Of a stretch of DNA of 64,000 nt, positions 13,101-23,672 are shown one piece after another. The translations under genes were made by a program, and so were the position numbers. Source of the stretch: Phoronis australis (lineage: Eukaryota; Phoronida; Phoronidae); the NCBI GenBank assembly GCA_002633005.1, contig NMRA01000310.1, forward strand, positions 254,624 through 318,623. Reading direction: 5' to 3'. Within the stretch, counting starts at the first letter, position 1. Each line of letters begins with the position of its first letter. The notes below the pieces were generated by a model that was given only the letters and a program-made list of their open reading frames with translations, did not search any database and was not told the origin of the DNA.

Positions 13101-15648
13101 AATGTGGCTATAAACCCCGCCTTCCATTCCGGGCTTGGCTATTAAAACCCATATGGGTTAATAAAACTTATTTTCTCAGCCAGGACCAGAAACTTACACA
13201 GTCCAACTGGGACAGTTGTATTACTAAGAGCGAGGCTAACAAAGAACTACTTTCACTGACCTTGAACTTTAGAGAAGTGATCAGATGTTAATTTCCGTTT
13301 TCACCTCCAACTGTTGTTATCCGAGTCTCTAGAGAAGACACTTCTTTCATGTGTGTGGTATTTTAACATGGCTTGGAAGTTGTGTTTACAAATTACATCC
13401 CAATCTCCCTGATCACTTGCAAACAGCGCATTACCATACCCTGTGTGGGGAAATAATAACAGGCTCAGTGCTTTCTAAACACTGATTTGCTCACTCGGCA
13501 ATTAACTTTATGAATAGGCTTGACTTGCTGCTTGGCTGGGGCGTACCTTGCTTTGCCAGAAATCCTTTCGTGTCCTAAGAGACAAAAGCATCTCACCTAG
13601 CCTAGTCTTGGTGTAGTAAGCTCTGTAAACACTATTCCGATATTATGCATTATCCGGGACGAAACTTCAACTGAAACCCCATACAAAAACTTTTTATTGT
13701 TGCTTTTAATGACTTAATCTGTTGAATGTCAAGTAGATGCAGATTAAATAGCTGGAGAAGTAGCCTTCATGTTTGTTGTCTTTCAGAATAAAGGACACGT
13801 GCCCACAGCTCAGATATCGCAGACGTCAGACGAGTACGTGCTCGACTTGCTGTCAATCTCTGAGGAGAAACTGCTGAAACTATTGGAAGAGCTGGATACG
13901 AAGGACTTGAATGAAGTTCAGAAACAAATGGAAGAAGAAGAGGTAGGAGACTTTAGAGGGCAGCACTTGCTTGATCTGATCTCTTGTGGCAGTTACAGAC
14001 CATGGTCACAAAAATAAGTTAATTCCTTAATTAATTTATTTTACCGTGCCTGAATGATCGAAGGGTTTGAACAAAAGGTTCATACAGCACATCTCAGCAA
14101 GAAAACATCTGCCAATGTAGACCACTATAACAGAATTCTATGAAAGAAACATTCTCTGGCAACGTGGATCCAATATGTACTACACGCTTGAACGAAAGCG
14201 ATCTTATCCATTCAATCATTAAAATGCCCATGGTCATTGTGTAATTAAAACCTGTCCTTTCTTCCCCTTTCTATTCTATTTCACATATTTCTTTCTCTTT
14301 GTCCTCTTTGTCTTCCTTCACCAATCTTTTCTACATTTCAGATCTATCAACCTGTCTTCACTCTCAGGTAGAACAGCACTCCTTTACGTTTTATGCTTTA
14401 TTTTTACTTCTGTTAAGTTGCTTGTCCCCATCAATTGACTGATTGTTCCTGATGATGATTGTGTTAGAAATATCCGCTTTTTTTGAACTGTCAAATGTGT
14501 TTTAGCCATTAGCATTCAATCCCCTCGTATGATCTGGCAAAGCTATTGCTACTTTTCCTCTTTGTTTTGTGCAAAATAAGGTCGTGCTGCGTGGACCTCA
14601 ATGTTTAGGTTAATGAGTATTGCTGAAAGGGTTAAAGCAACCATAAACTCATCATCAGTACCAAAACCTGTTGACAGATGTAGACCTTTTGTCATGACAA
14701 AATTAGTCCCAAATTGTTCCTTGATCAAATGTAATGACTTCTGGGCTTGGAATGAGTCCAGACTCTACAAGTTTGTTTGTCACATCGCCTCCCTTGAGGT
14801 GTAGAGCCGGCCTCGAGTAATAACAAGCTCTCTGTATTTTCCACGCCCAGAATTTTTGTCTCATCTGAGTTAGAAACAAGTTGAGATCCATTTCATACAA
14901 TGGCCTAAATTACGTTAGTTTCTTTCATAAAACATGGGTTAGCCACTTTAAACTCATATGTGATCGAAACATTTGACAGGCCTATTGCAATTTTTGAGTT
15001 AAGTTTTATTCTTCCATTGCAGTTCCACTCCAACATTGAAGGTTCCCTTCCACAATACAATACTAGAGTCAAGCTTCCTCAAGTGCATAAAGACAATGTT
15101 TACGACGGTAAGAACTTGTGTTTGTTGGTTAACTCTAAGCATTCAACAACATTCTAAGCAAGGACTACTTAATTCAGAAGCAATTTAAGAATCGAAATGA
15201 TTGTTTACATGCACCAAAATGCCTCGGCTTACAGACAAAAACATTGTGGGTGTGAATAAATTACCGTAATTAACGCATTAAGTGTACTTGTCCAAATATT
15301 TTTCAATGGTGCCCACATTGTTGCTGTAAACTAGTAGTCTGCTTAATCATCAAATACTAGTGAAATTCTGCACAACTCAAGCGTGACCTCAGGGAACTCA
15401 TACAAACATAGTTTTAAGTAAATTTCCCGTCTTATTTTCCTTTGAGAAAATAGTGCTATCATGATTTATGACTTCAAAACCTTGCTGTGAAATGACAACC
15501 TCTGCTCTGCGTTGTAGACGAGGACGACAGTGGCGATGATGAGGGTGATATTGTGACCAGAAATCAAATCAAACGACAGGCACAGAACCTGATCGATTCC
15601 AAGACAAAGAGAAGAGTAGCCAAGAAGAAAAAGAAGGGCGGAAAGTAA
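7145..15648 (+). CDS. ODAD3: Outer dynein arm docking complex subunit 3 (CCDC151 family), complete
   Basis: ODAD3 is a coiled-coil part of the docking complex that attaches outer dynein arms to axonemal doublets in motile cilia. Ten exons joined in frame give 542 aa (human about 595): 7145-7205, 8462-8583, 9350-9607, 9983-10159, 10781-10957, 11517-11821, 12905-13061, 13787-13942, 15023-15107, 15518-15648. All introns are GT-AG and every junction phase agrees. Landmarks shared with human CCDC151 are LLDGDRKAYYE (about 19-29), ELRTLENSLDKA after residue 147, AEEKKLQHER, KDATGV (304-309), YVLDLL..EEKLLKL, SLPQYNTRVKLP (about 479-490), an acidic EDDSGDDEGD stretch and a basic KKKKKGGK tail. Almost all of it is predicted coiled coil, with no membrane segment. 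The human N-terminal extension is absent; the ATG at 7145 lies just before the first conserved block. It ends tail to tail with PIGC. Confidence 0.94.
8179..8323. mobile_element. Short hAT-like MITE, CAGTGGCGGAT family, copy 1
   Basis: This 145-bp element in ODAD3 intron 1 begins CAGTGGCGGATTTAGAGG and ends with the imperfect complement CCTGGATCCGACCCTG. The interior is CCCCCT-rich. Two relatives occur at 57753-57895 and 60618-60909. From memory, termini of this kind are widespread non-autonomous DNA transposons in aquatic animals. I could not make out a clear target-site duplication. Confidence 0.7.
12220..12311. repeat. Minisatellite, about 20-bp units, ODAD3 intron 6
   Basis: About five degenerate copies of a unit like TTGGTCTCAACTCGTTAAA run in tandem inside the intron between 11821 and 12905. 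No coding role is seen. Confidence 0.8.
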
Positions 15649-15851
15649 GCAGACGTCTCATCGACACATCACTGTGTATTCATCCACAGAGTGATGGAGG
15701 CCACCTGTGGTGTAGATCACGACTGAGTCATCTATACAGACCGTGTTTGAAGACACTGATATTTTTAGTCTAATTTGCTTTTGGCTCGATTGTTGTGGTA
15801 ATGTTGTAAATATTGCAGGTGTCTTACAGATATTCATGCGAAAGATTATTT

Positions 15852-15857
15852 AATAAA
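15852..15857 (+). terminator. Polyadenylation signal of ODAD3
   Basis: AATAAA lies about 204 bp after the ODAD3 stop codon and is the first canonical hexamer downstream. Confidence 0.75.
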
Positions 15858-15925
15858 TGGTTGCACTTTGTTATATTCTTCTCGTCCTATTACACTTAAC
15901 ATTATTTAGTTACACACTGTGGCTC

Positions 15926-15935
15926 TTTATTTATT
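15926..15935 (-). terminator. Candidate distal polyadenylation signals of PIGC
   Basis: Two overlapping AATAAA hexamers read on the minus strand (15926-15931 and 15930-15935). They could serve as a distal 3' end for PIGC if the nearer signal at 16282 is bypassed; the transcript would then end within about 100 bp of the ODAD3 3' end. Confidence 0.4.
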
Positions 15936-16281
15936 CATCTTCGTGAGAGCAACAATGGTAATAAAAATTTTAAATTTCAAATTTTCAAATCTCTTTAGTG
16001 GACACACGTTCCAAGAATTCATCAATTCCTATACAAAACAAAATTAATGCACACGCTACTTAATTCTGCTACCAAACGTAATTTCTGTAAATATCAGCAG
16101 GTAAGATCTCTGCTGCAAAGATCTTTTCAGACGTAACTATAAGTCACGTGAAGTGACCAGTATATGGCGTGTGTGAAGACTAATAATTCTTACTTATTCA
16201 AGTTGAATATTTTTTTCTCACCCGGAGAGCCATCTTTGCCACGCCCACATAAATAACAGGCATAAATCTAAAAAAAAATAT

Positions 16282-16287
16282 TTTATT
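16282..16287 (-). terminator. Proximal polyadenylation signal of PIGC
   Basis: The minus strand reads AATAAA about 130 bp after the PIGC stop codon, giving a short 3' UTR. Confidence 0.6.
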
Positions 16288-16414
16288 TCGGACTCTCTTT
16301 CAGTAATAATTACATAAACAACGGTTCGAGCACAGTGAATGACAGTTTGATGAATGCTTGAGTAGATGAAGTTAACCTGATACAATTCAAACTGCTCCAT
16401 ACTTTCTACATAGA

Positions 16415-19400
16415 TCAGGTCTTGGATGATTTTGGCTTAGAACCCACTATAACTGCTTCATCCCAAGGTCCGTAAATGTTGCTGGAATTATAGAATGACA
16501 TTGATCAATTTTACTGCAATTAAAAACATGATATTTCAAGAACAGTAAACCACATCTCCTTTACTGTATAACAGTTCTACTTGGTGATTTCCAGAGTACT
16601 TTCCCAGTCGAAAGGCACTGTCAAATGCTAAGATAAAAATTAAGGGGATTGTTCAAATCTGCACTGACAAATAAGCTCACAAGACTGTGAATTCAATTTA
16701 ATCAAGTAACAATTGTGAATTCTGTGTATATTCAGGCAGTCAAATACTTAATATGCGCATTCATAACAATACTTACTTCTTGTATGGTTGTAGACTGAGT
16801 AGCCATATTGGACAAATGAATGTAATAAACAAATGAAGGATGAGGAACAAGATGGCCGCCATATTGGATACTGTGCAGAGCATTAACACTGTAGCGACCC
16901 CTAGTGAGATGGTCAACAGATCTTGACTGTATGCTAGGTGAATCTGAAATGGTACATCACGCAACGCAATCCATCAAACGTCTGTCACACAACAAAGTCA
17001 TTGATACGGTAAAATTTCACCAATTTCTAACAAATATAATTGAAAATTCTTCATTTTTCAAAGGCTTCTGATTGCGAATGCACACAATTTCACAAAACAT
17101 TGTCTATAGTAGATGTGGTATAAAACTTCAAAATGTAACAGCATTTATTTTGTGTTATTAACTTATAAGAAAAAATAAAACAAAAAGTCAATAAAATTTC
17201 ACTTGCCAGTCACATTGTGTCCTAAATCGGTGAGATGTGCCGCGTAATCATAATAATACTGACCACAAACACTTAATACGAGCTTTGAAGGTGATACAGC
17301 CTGTTTCAGTAAATCTCACCAAATTTGGACAAAACGAATGATAAAATACTTATTTTCATCTTCCAATGAACCCTAACATTGCTGTGAGTACCCACAGCAC
17401 TATCAAACATTGTATGGTAATAGCTGTGGAACAGATTTTATCAATTATACTGAAACAAGGTGGCGTACTTCTGTTTTAAGAAAAAATGAGAACAACCAGA
17501 AAAATTTCACTTGTCCTCTATTATTGTATGCCAAGTTTTGCAGTGTCCAGATGTACAAAATGTAAGTTTTCAAGTGAACACTATTTTTGGTCTCAAAATG
17601 TATTGCCTGACACAGTTACTATTTGACATTGTTTAAAATTGATATACCAATAATAAAAATGTTTCACAAAACTGGAATACACAGTCTCAAATGGTGCAAA
17701 TTCACATGACTGGTTTATGAAGTTTAAATTATTCATTTCATGACTTAAAAAGATTTATATTGGGATTTCCAATCTACGATATACAGACTACAGGAAATCT
17801 GGGCAAACAAGAGCGCTTAAAACGACAATGTAAAACATTGGCTTTGAGCAATGAAATTGAACGCTTTTCTGAAAAATGGGGCCACACTCTTGATATTTTG
17901 AAAAAATTAAAACAATTACAAATTGCAAAGCACTGTACTGTCTTATGGTGCCTACTTAGATGAATTGATCAGGAAAATTTTCTTTCTTTAATTAGAAATT
18001 GCAATATGATTACCATTTTTCTTACAGTTAAATCTACAAGTCCAAAAAAGTAGAAACGATCCTAAATTGAAGACTTTTTGTCACATGGAAACAGTGCACC
18101 TACGAAAATTAGTCATGTTTTGTAGTACTGTATCAACTAGGTAAACAGTGTTTGCTCAGTACAAGTCAAACATCATCCAGGTAAATCATGCAGGTAAATC
18201 ATCCACTAGCAGGTTACCTTCACAACACAAAAAGGATGTTGTTAGAAGTAATACTGGTTTCGCCGCCGACATTTATTACCACAACCAGTGACCTATCAGG
18301 ATACATTTTCTCGGAAATCCCCAGTTCCTAGTTGGTCATACCTCAATTTTGGCCCTGAATGCTGGCCATAAGGCGAACACTTCCACGGCGAAAGTGACAG
18401 TTGCAAAGGCATGTAAACTGGTGTGAAGACGTGAAGCGAGACAGACACTGGCAAAGAGGGCAGCACTACGTGAAAGGGATCCAGACACTCTACAAAAATA
18501 AGAGTTAATGTTTTGATTCCCAGTTTGATATGTTCCGTCATCTTCAGGGCAGTGAATTACAAACTTAAGCCTTTTGAGGACCATTTTCGTAATCACTCGG
18601 TAATTTTCAGAAAATGGAAGCTCACAGTCTAATCTTACTTCGCCGCTCAAATTATTCAGCCTCCAAACACTAATTATGGCTAACTTGCTAACAGTACACA
18701 TCAAAAATATTTCGGCAAAACGACCTGGAGTTCCCCATCATGACGGCGGGGTGCAAGCCGACTTCATTGTCAGAGTAGTCTCCCCTTGTGACCGAGAATG
18801 AAGGGAAATTAACAGGAAAGTTACAAAGGTGGATAAGCCACTCTGCAAATAAAATTTTGCCATAACCAACAGTCATTACCAGTCATTTTTGCAGTTCACA
18901 GAATTAACCGTCATGATAGGGAAACAGTAAATTTGATTGATTACTTTTGTCTTGTACGGCAGAAAGGGCAGAATAATGCTGTAGAGAGTAGTGTGGAGTT
19001 AATCTATAATGGGAAGTGTGAATCCAGTGTTCATTAGCAGACTATGAACATTACACTACAAGACTTCATTACAAAAACATGACACGGATATCCCCACCAG
19101 TACTCTGACTCTTCCCAAAAGTTAGGTTCTCAAATATAACCAGGTCACTGATATGTAACAATCTTTATTTGTATGCAAAACTAAATAGTCATGTTTGTTT
19201 TACATCCACAATAAAGTCATCTCAATTCAATAGTTGTTTGGTTGGTTCAGTTACTCAGTTTACTCACATAGTTACATCTGCTCCATATTGATGGAAGAGC
19301 AGGTTAGCTATCAACATGGCCGCCGTCATGGCGTAGATTGTGTCTGTGCTGATGGTTTCTGTTAGTGTCATGAGCACTGGTGACAAGCCGTAACCAATGG

Positions 19401-21484
19401 CAACAAACAGGATTGTGGTAATGAGGTCATCCCATCCTAAGTTATAAAAAAGTACATGTAGTTGTCATCTAATTTTGGAAAGTTGGGTTCATATCAACAA
19501 TATTTTTCTACATTTCTTACTTGTATACAGAACTGGTGCAAGCAAAAAGCAAAACAACATTTTTTTAAATTTAAAACAGTTGACCACAAACTTCTTCACC
19601 TTGACTTTTAAAGCTGCATTTTGCACAGTTTAGCTTGCTAAAAACAAAAATTGGACAAGACCTTTTACTCTCAGTCCATCTCATAATATTCCTTACTGAG
19701 ACAGGATTTCATTTAAACTACCAACCACATGGAACCATCACCCATTGTCTGGAAACAGAATCCTATAACTGTATGGAATACTATCAGTCGGTCTAATTTA
19801 CAGAAGGTCTAATTTGTTTTCTTTTTTAGCCAGCTTAACAAGGCAAAATATAGCTTAATAATTGTAATTAAAGTTTACATAGAAATAGTACTGTTATCGC
19901 TCAACAAAATCAATGAAACTGACCTTTTTTTGCATAAATGGAAGGTTGGTAATTGCCAAAAACAAAGAAATGTGACCAAATTTAGTCTATTTATGTCTTT
20001 GAATGACAGGTTTTGTAATCCCTGATATCACTGACAACCACAACACAATATTTATGCAGGCTTCGATTGTGGAGTCTATTGCCAAGTACTTATGGCTTGT
20101 TCACTTTTTTCATCTTTGTCATGAAAGGAAATATAATACAAAGTCAACAAATTGGTCATAAAACGTGACTGAGCAAAGTTCTTTTTCAGTGTCACATTTT
20201 TAATAAGATAAGTTTGACTTCTTATTTTGATAATTAATGACTACATCATGGACTACGGGAATCATTGATAATTTCAAGACCTTGAGGTTTGTTGTAGCAA
20301 AGTTCATTTGTCAAACTCTAAAGGAATCAATTTTGACATGACTAAATTATCATTGCTTCAGGCATTATTATTGACAACCAACAATTTTGCCTCAACAAGC
20401 TTATTCAGTAAACTCACTAGTACGACCACTTGTGTGGCGACCTTTACCGCCATCTATGAGATCAAAGATGAAATATCCTACGAGTGTGAAAAGTGATGAC
20501 ACCAAGATGAGAGTGTTGGCTGACAGACGATGCTCGTCCATGTATACGAACACAACTACAAACAGACAAACGCTGAAAGAACAACACAGCTGCTTTAATG
20601 AAGTAACTTTTGTGAACATGAACAAAACAAACCAATAGAAATGACAAAGGTTTCGATGCGACTATCAAATTTTTAATCTAAGTATTACCAGTTTGCTTGA
20701 ATCACATCATAACGAACATTTATCTAAGTTTATAATTATGAACATGTCAATTTCAATATGGCGTGGAAAATATGTTGTAAACATTTTAAGTCTGGTCAGC
20801 ACGCCATCTGTTGGCCACATCACATAAATGTTGACCTCAGTTCTTCATGTAAAAGAACACCTTCTATGCTCTTTTAAAATTGACAACTACTTGTCAGTTA
20901 TATACTAACCTATGGCTGTTTGTCTGTTTTGAAGCACTGACTTTAAACAAACGTATTCAACTGAACTGAGGTTAAAATTCTGCAAGGTACTCGAAATCAT
21001 ACTTTCACTTTGAAAATCAACCATTGTGAAAAATCTTTCTTAAATTACTTATAAACGTATAGATGCTGATGTTGGCCAACAGTGATTCGAATAAACAGAT
21101 ATAAAGGCATAAAAATCAGGAACCCCAACTGGGAACCGAAGCACCAGCAAACTAGAGATTTGAGGTTTGAGATTCCTGATTTTTCAGTCTGTGTTCATTG
21201 TTCGTTTATTCTAAAATTACTAATTGAGACACAGACACAAAAGTCATGACTGAAACAATTCATCATTAACACTCGAATTGTTATCGTTTGATATAGAAGG
21301 GTTGTGTTGACCAGCCCAAGCCTGTGTTGACCATCACAAAGCCACAAGCCTGTGTTGACCAGCACAATCCTGTGTTGACCAGCACAAGACTGTGTAGACC
21401 CCATGACCCCATACCTGCTCAGCTGCTGGGTAACAAGTCCAGACTTGCAAACCAACGTTACAAAGTCATACTTCTGAATGTGTA
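16415..21484 (-). CDS. PIGC: Phosphatidylinositol N-acetylglucosaminyltransferase subunit C (GPI2), 5' end missing
   Basis: PIGC is a multi-pass ER membrane subunit of the GPI-GlcNAc transferase that starts GPI-anchor synthesis. Six exons in transcript order: 21484-21415, 20572-20418, 19436-19268, 18489-18342, 16943-16777, 16481-16415. All are GT-AG and in phase, giving 258 residues of the roughly 295 usual for the family. Diagnostic stretches shared with human PIGC are [71 protein letters not shown] and, at the end, NIYGPWDEA. Several hydrophobic helices are evident. The first visible exon starts inside a codon after a good acceptor, so an upstream coding exon of about 38 aa, expected to hold the PDNYVD-type block, is missing. 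No match was found in flanking sequence, and the N gap at 21764-22000 is its likely place. Confidence 0.95.
18690..18960. repeat. Interspersed repeat, PIGC intron; relative at 42188-42430
   Basis: This stretch aligns by eye, with many differences, to 42188-42430 in the same orientation. Shared landmarks are a CCC(T/A)TCATGAC block, AAGTTACAAAGGTGGATAAGCCA versus AAAGTGGCTAAGCCATTTTG, CATTACCAG, and a final TTTGATTGATTAC-TTTTGTCT. The ends and class are not clear. Confidence 0.55.
20765..20816. repeat. Short shared repeat with CGCCATCTGTTGG core
   Basis: The block ATTTTAAGTCTGGTCAGCA next to CGCCATCTGTTGG is repeated in inverted orientation near 41976-42030, where it forms a palindrome. It is probably the edge of a small mobile element. 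Confidence 0.45.
21303..21400. repeat. Minisatellite with TGTGTTGACCAGCACAA units
   Basis: About five degenerate copies of CCTGTGTTGACCAGCACAA lie just inside the PIGC intron, starting about 15 bp from the exon donor at 21414. This is a plain tandem repeat. Confidence 0.8.
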
Positions 21485-21763
21485 CTGAAAGATGTAAAAA
21501 TTATCAATCAAGAAATGACAATACTGCGGAGCCGCGTTGAAGTCTTACCAGGTAATATACTACATCTATGTAACTGTCATGATATGACAAAGAATCATTT
21601 GTCACTAAGCCTGCCCATGTAAAGTAACACACAAAATGACAAAATTTATTGTTATATTCCCGAATATTGTCATTAAAAATTAGCAAAACATTACAGAACC
21701 AACGCTATCGCCCTTGTACCGACGATCGAGGCCTTCTGAGGCGGAAATCCTCCCTTTGCCCCA

Positions 21764-22000
21764 NNNNNNNNNNNNNNNNNNNNNNNNNNNNNNNNNNNNN
21801 NNNNNNNNNNNNNNNNNNNNNNNNNNNNNNNNNNNNNNNNNNNNNNNNNNNNNNNNNNNNNNNNNNNNNNNNNNNNNNNNNNNNNNNNNNNNNNNNNNNN
21901 NNNNNNNNNNNNNNNNNNNNNNNNNNNNNNNNNNNNNNNNNNNNNNNNNNNNNNNNNNNNNNNNNNNNNNNNNNNNNNNNNNNNNNNNNNNNNNNNNNNN
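21764..22000. other. Assembly gap (N run)
   Basis: There are 237 unresolved bases. The gap lies directly upstream of the visible PIGC exons and probably contains the first PIGC coding exon and part of its promoter. Confidence 0.99.
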
Positions 22001-22307
22001 AAAAGTGAATTAGTGAAATATGCTGTTTTTAAGATACATTTGAAAAAAGAAGCCACTCACTCACTGTTTGTTATCATATTGTGAATACGAACACGTCCGG
22101 GTATTCGTTTGACGTTCGTAAGCAGACAAACGCTGGAAACTTCAACGCCAGATGTCGCAGGACCGAGCAGAAGAGGAAATAAGATCGTTCACGACTTTAG
22201 GGCACTCACGACTTTAGGGCCTCTGACGGTAATTACTAATGTGATACTTGGTTGGTAGCCCCTCAAAAATTGCAGTTTCATTCACTCAATAACAAGCAAA
22301 GGGCAGC

Positions 22308-22425
22308 AAATGGGTCCCTCTTCAAAATGGCTACTGTCTGAGAACCAGTTTTCACTGAATAATGACAGTGTCTTTTATTCAGTGAAACTGGTTCCTGGTA
22401 GCCTTTTTTGAAGAGGGGCTCATTT
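22308..22425. mobile_element. Palindromic MITE, GAACCAGTTTTCACTGAATAA family, copy 1
   Basis: The ends are inverted repeats: AAATGGGTCCCTCTTCAAAA on the left and TTTTTGAAGAGGGGCTCATT on the right. The inner part folds GAACCAGTTTTCACTGAATAA against TTATTCAGTGAAACTGGTTC, so most of the 118 bp is one hairpin. Related copies are at 23904-23960, 40282-40340 and 59896-59998. No coding capacity. Confidence 0.8.
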
Positions 22426-22716
22426 ACTCCACTCCACTTGTAAACCTGTTATTCAAGAAAATGCTTTGAATTAATCAAGTTGGTTTTAATAGGTTGTTCA
22501 TCTGTATGCAATTATTTCATTGGGCTTAGTAGAACAATGGATGGAGTGAGATAAATCTGTGCTTGCAGTATTCATGTCATGTAAGCGCATGGGCTGGTAT
22601 ATTCAGAAAATTTTCTTGATATACGGTAAACTCATGGTACTACTTTATTGGTGACAATTAACATTTTCTACAGTTTGTAAAGTTTCCCAGAATAAACAGT
22701 ATCGGTGAAAACAAGG

Positions 22717-23277
22717 CTTTAACAGGGCTTGACATTAACTTTTAACTTAACATGTCCAGTCGGACAAGTAGAAATGAAATTTACTTGTCCTGACCTATAA
22801 GACACTTGTCCAAATGTAATTAAACTCAAATTATACTTTCCAAATACATGAATGTCGCGCATTATACCTGTCAGCACAAGCTCAATAAACATGTGTAGTA
22901 TATGGATTTCACCAGTGAACACGCTACAACTTTAGCCTCATGGCTTTTCAATTCAGTTATATGTTTTTCATAAGCTGCTGAGTGACCCGTCAACCGTCAC
23001 TTTGGCTAGAACTATTCGAATGCAAGTCCCTCAGATCGTGTCCAATCATGAGCTCCTGCATAATCTAAACAACACCTTGGCAATTTGCGCCACATCTTAA
23101 CAAACACTGATGACTAAACAAGTGAGTTATCACTGGTACGAAGAAGTTCTGATCGTTCAGATTTACTATAGTTTCCAAAAATTCACTAACTTGTCCTGTC
23201 GGCCGTGAGCTTGTCCAGACCAACAAATTGGTTGTCCCGGGCAGTCGGACTACCGTTAATGTTGAGCCCTGCTTTAA
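22717..23277. mobile_element. Non-autonomous DNA transposon with CAGGGCTTGACATTAAC ends
   Basis: The element (22723-23271, 549 bp) starts CAGGGCTTGACATTAAC and ends GTTAATGTTGAGCCCTG, a 16 of 17 inverted match. CTTTAA directly flanks both ends (22717-22722 and 23272-23277), consistent with a target-site duplication. The interior holds repeated ACTTGTCC motifs and no transposase. It sits between PIGC and CFAP157, upstream of the latter. Confidence 0.85.
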
Positions 23278-23672
23278 GAGGAAAAGTAGTTCAAAAAGAT
23301 GATTTTAACGTGTTTTTAAATATACTAGTCCATGCCTTTGTCACTGGTACAATTTCTGTTTATAGCTGCCTCATTTCCAAAAGCAGGTCTGGGATTATAT
23401 TTGGGGTGAAAAACGGTAAAAAGTATCCCACTTTTCAAACACACGTACTCAGGGCCATTGATGGCTTATCCACGTTGGTATTAATTTTTATTTTGTCTGT
23501 TCTGGACTTCACCAATCGAACCGTGAAAGTGTGTTGATGCCCCTTTTCATTCTTGCATGGTCCTTTCACGTGATGTCAAAGTCAAGGGAAAACATTTTAC
23601 ATTGTGTAATTAAGTGTGTTATATAGTAAGCCTGTTTCTCGCAGATCTACTGGGTGAACAAGTCTTCCCATC

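Noticed and set aside
21504-21686. Minus-strand frame with DSYIDVVYYL followed by a GTAAG donor, reminiscent of the PDNYVD block of PIGC
   Set aside because: The spacing to the next exon is about nine residues too short, the donor phase does not fit the best acceptor, and the match is far weaker than the rest of PIGC.
21649-22056. Open frames of about 120 codons on both strands
   Set aside because: They consist mostly of the N gap.
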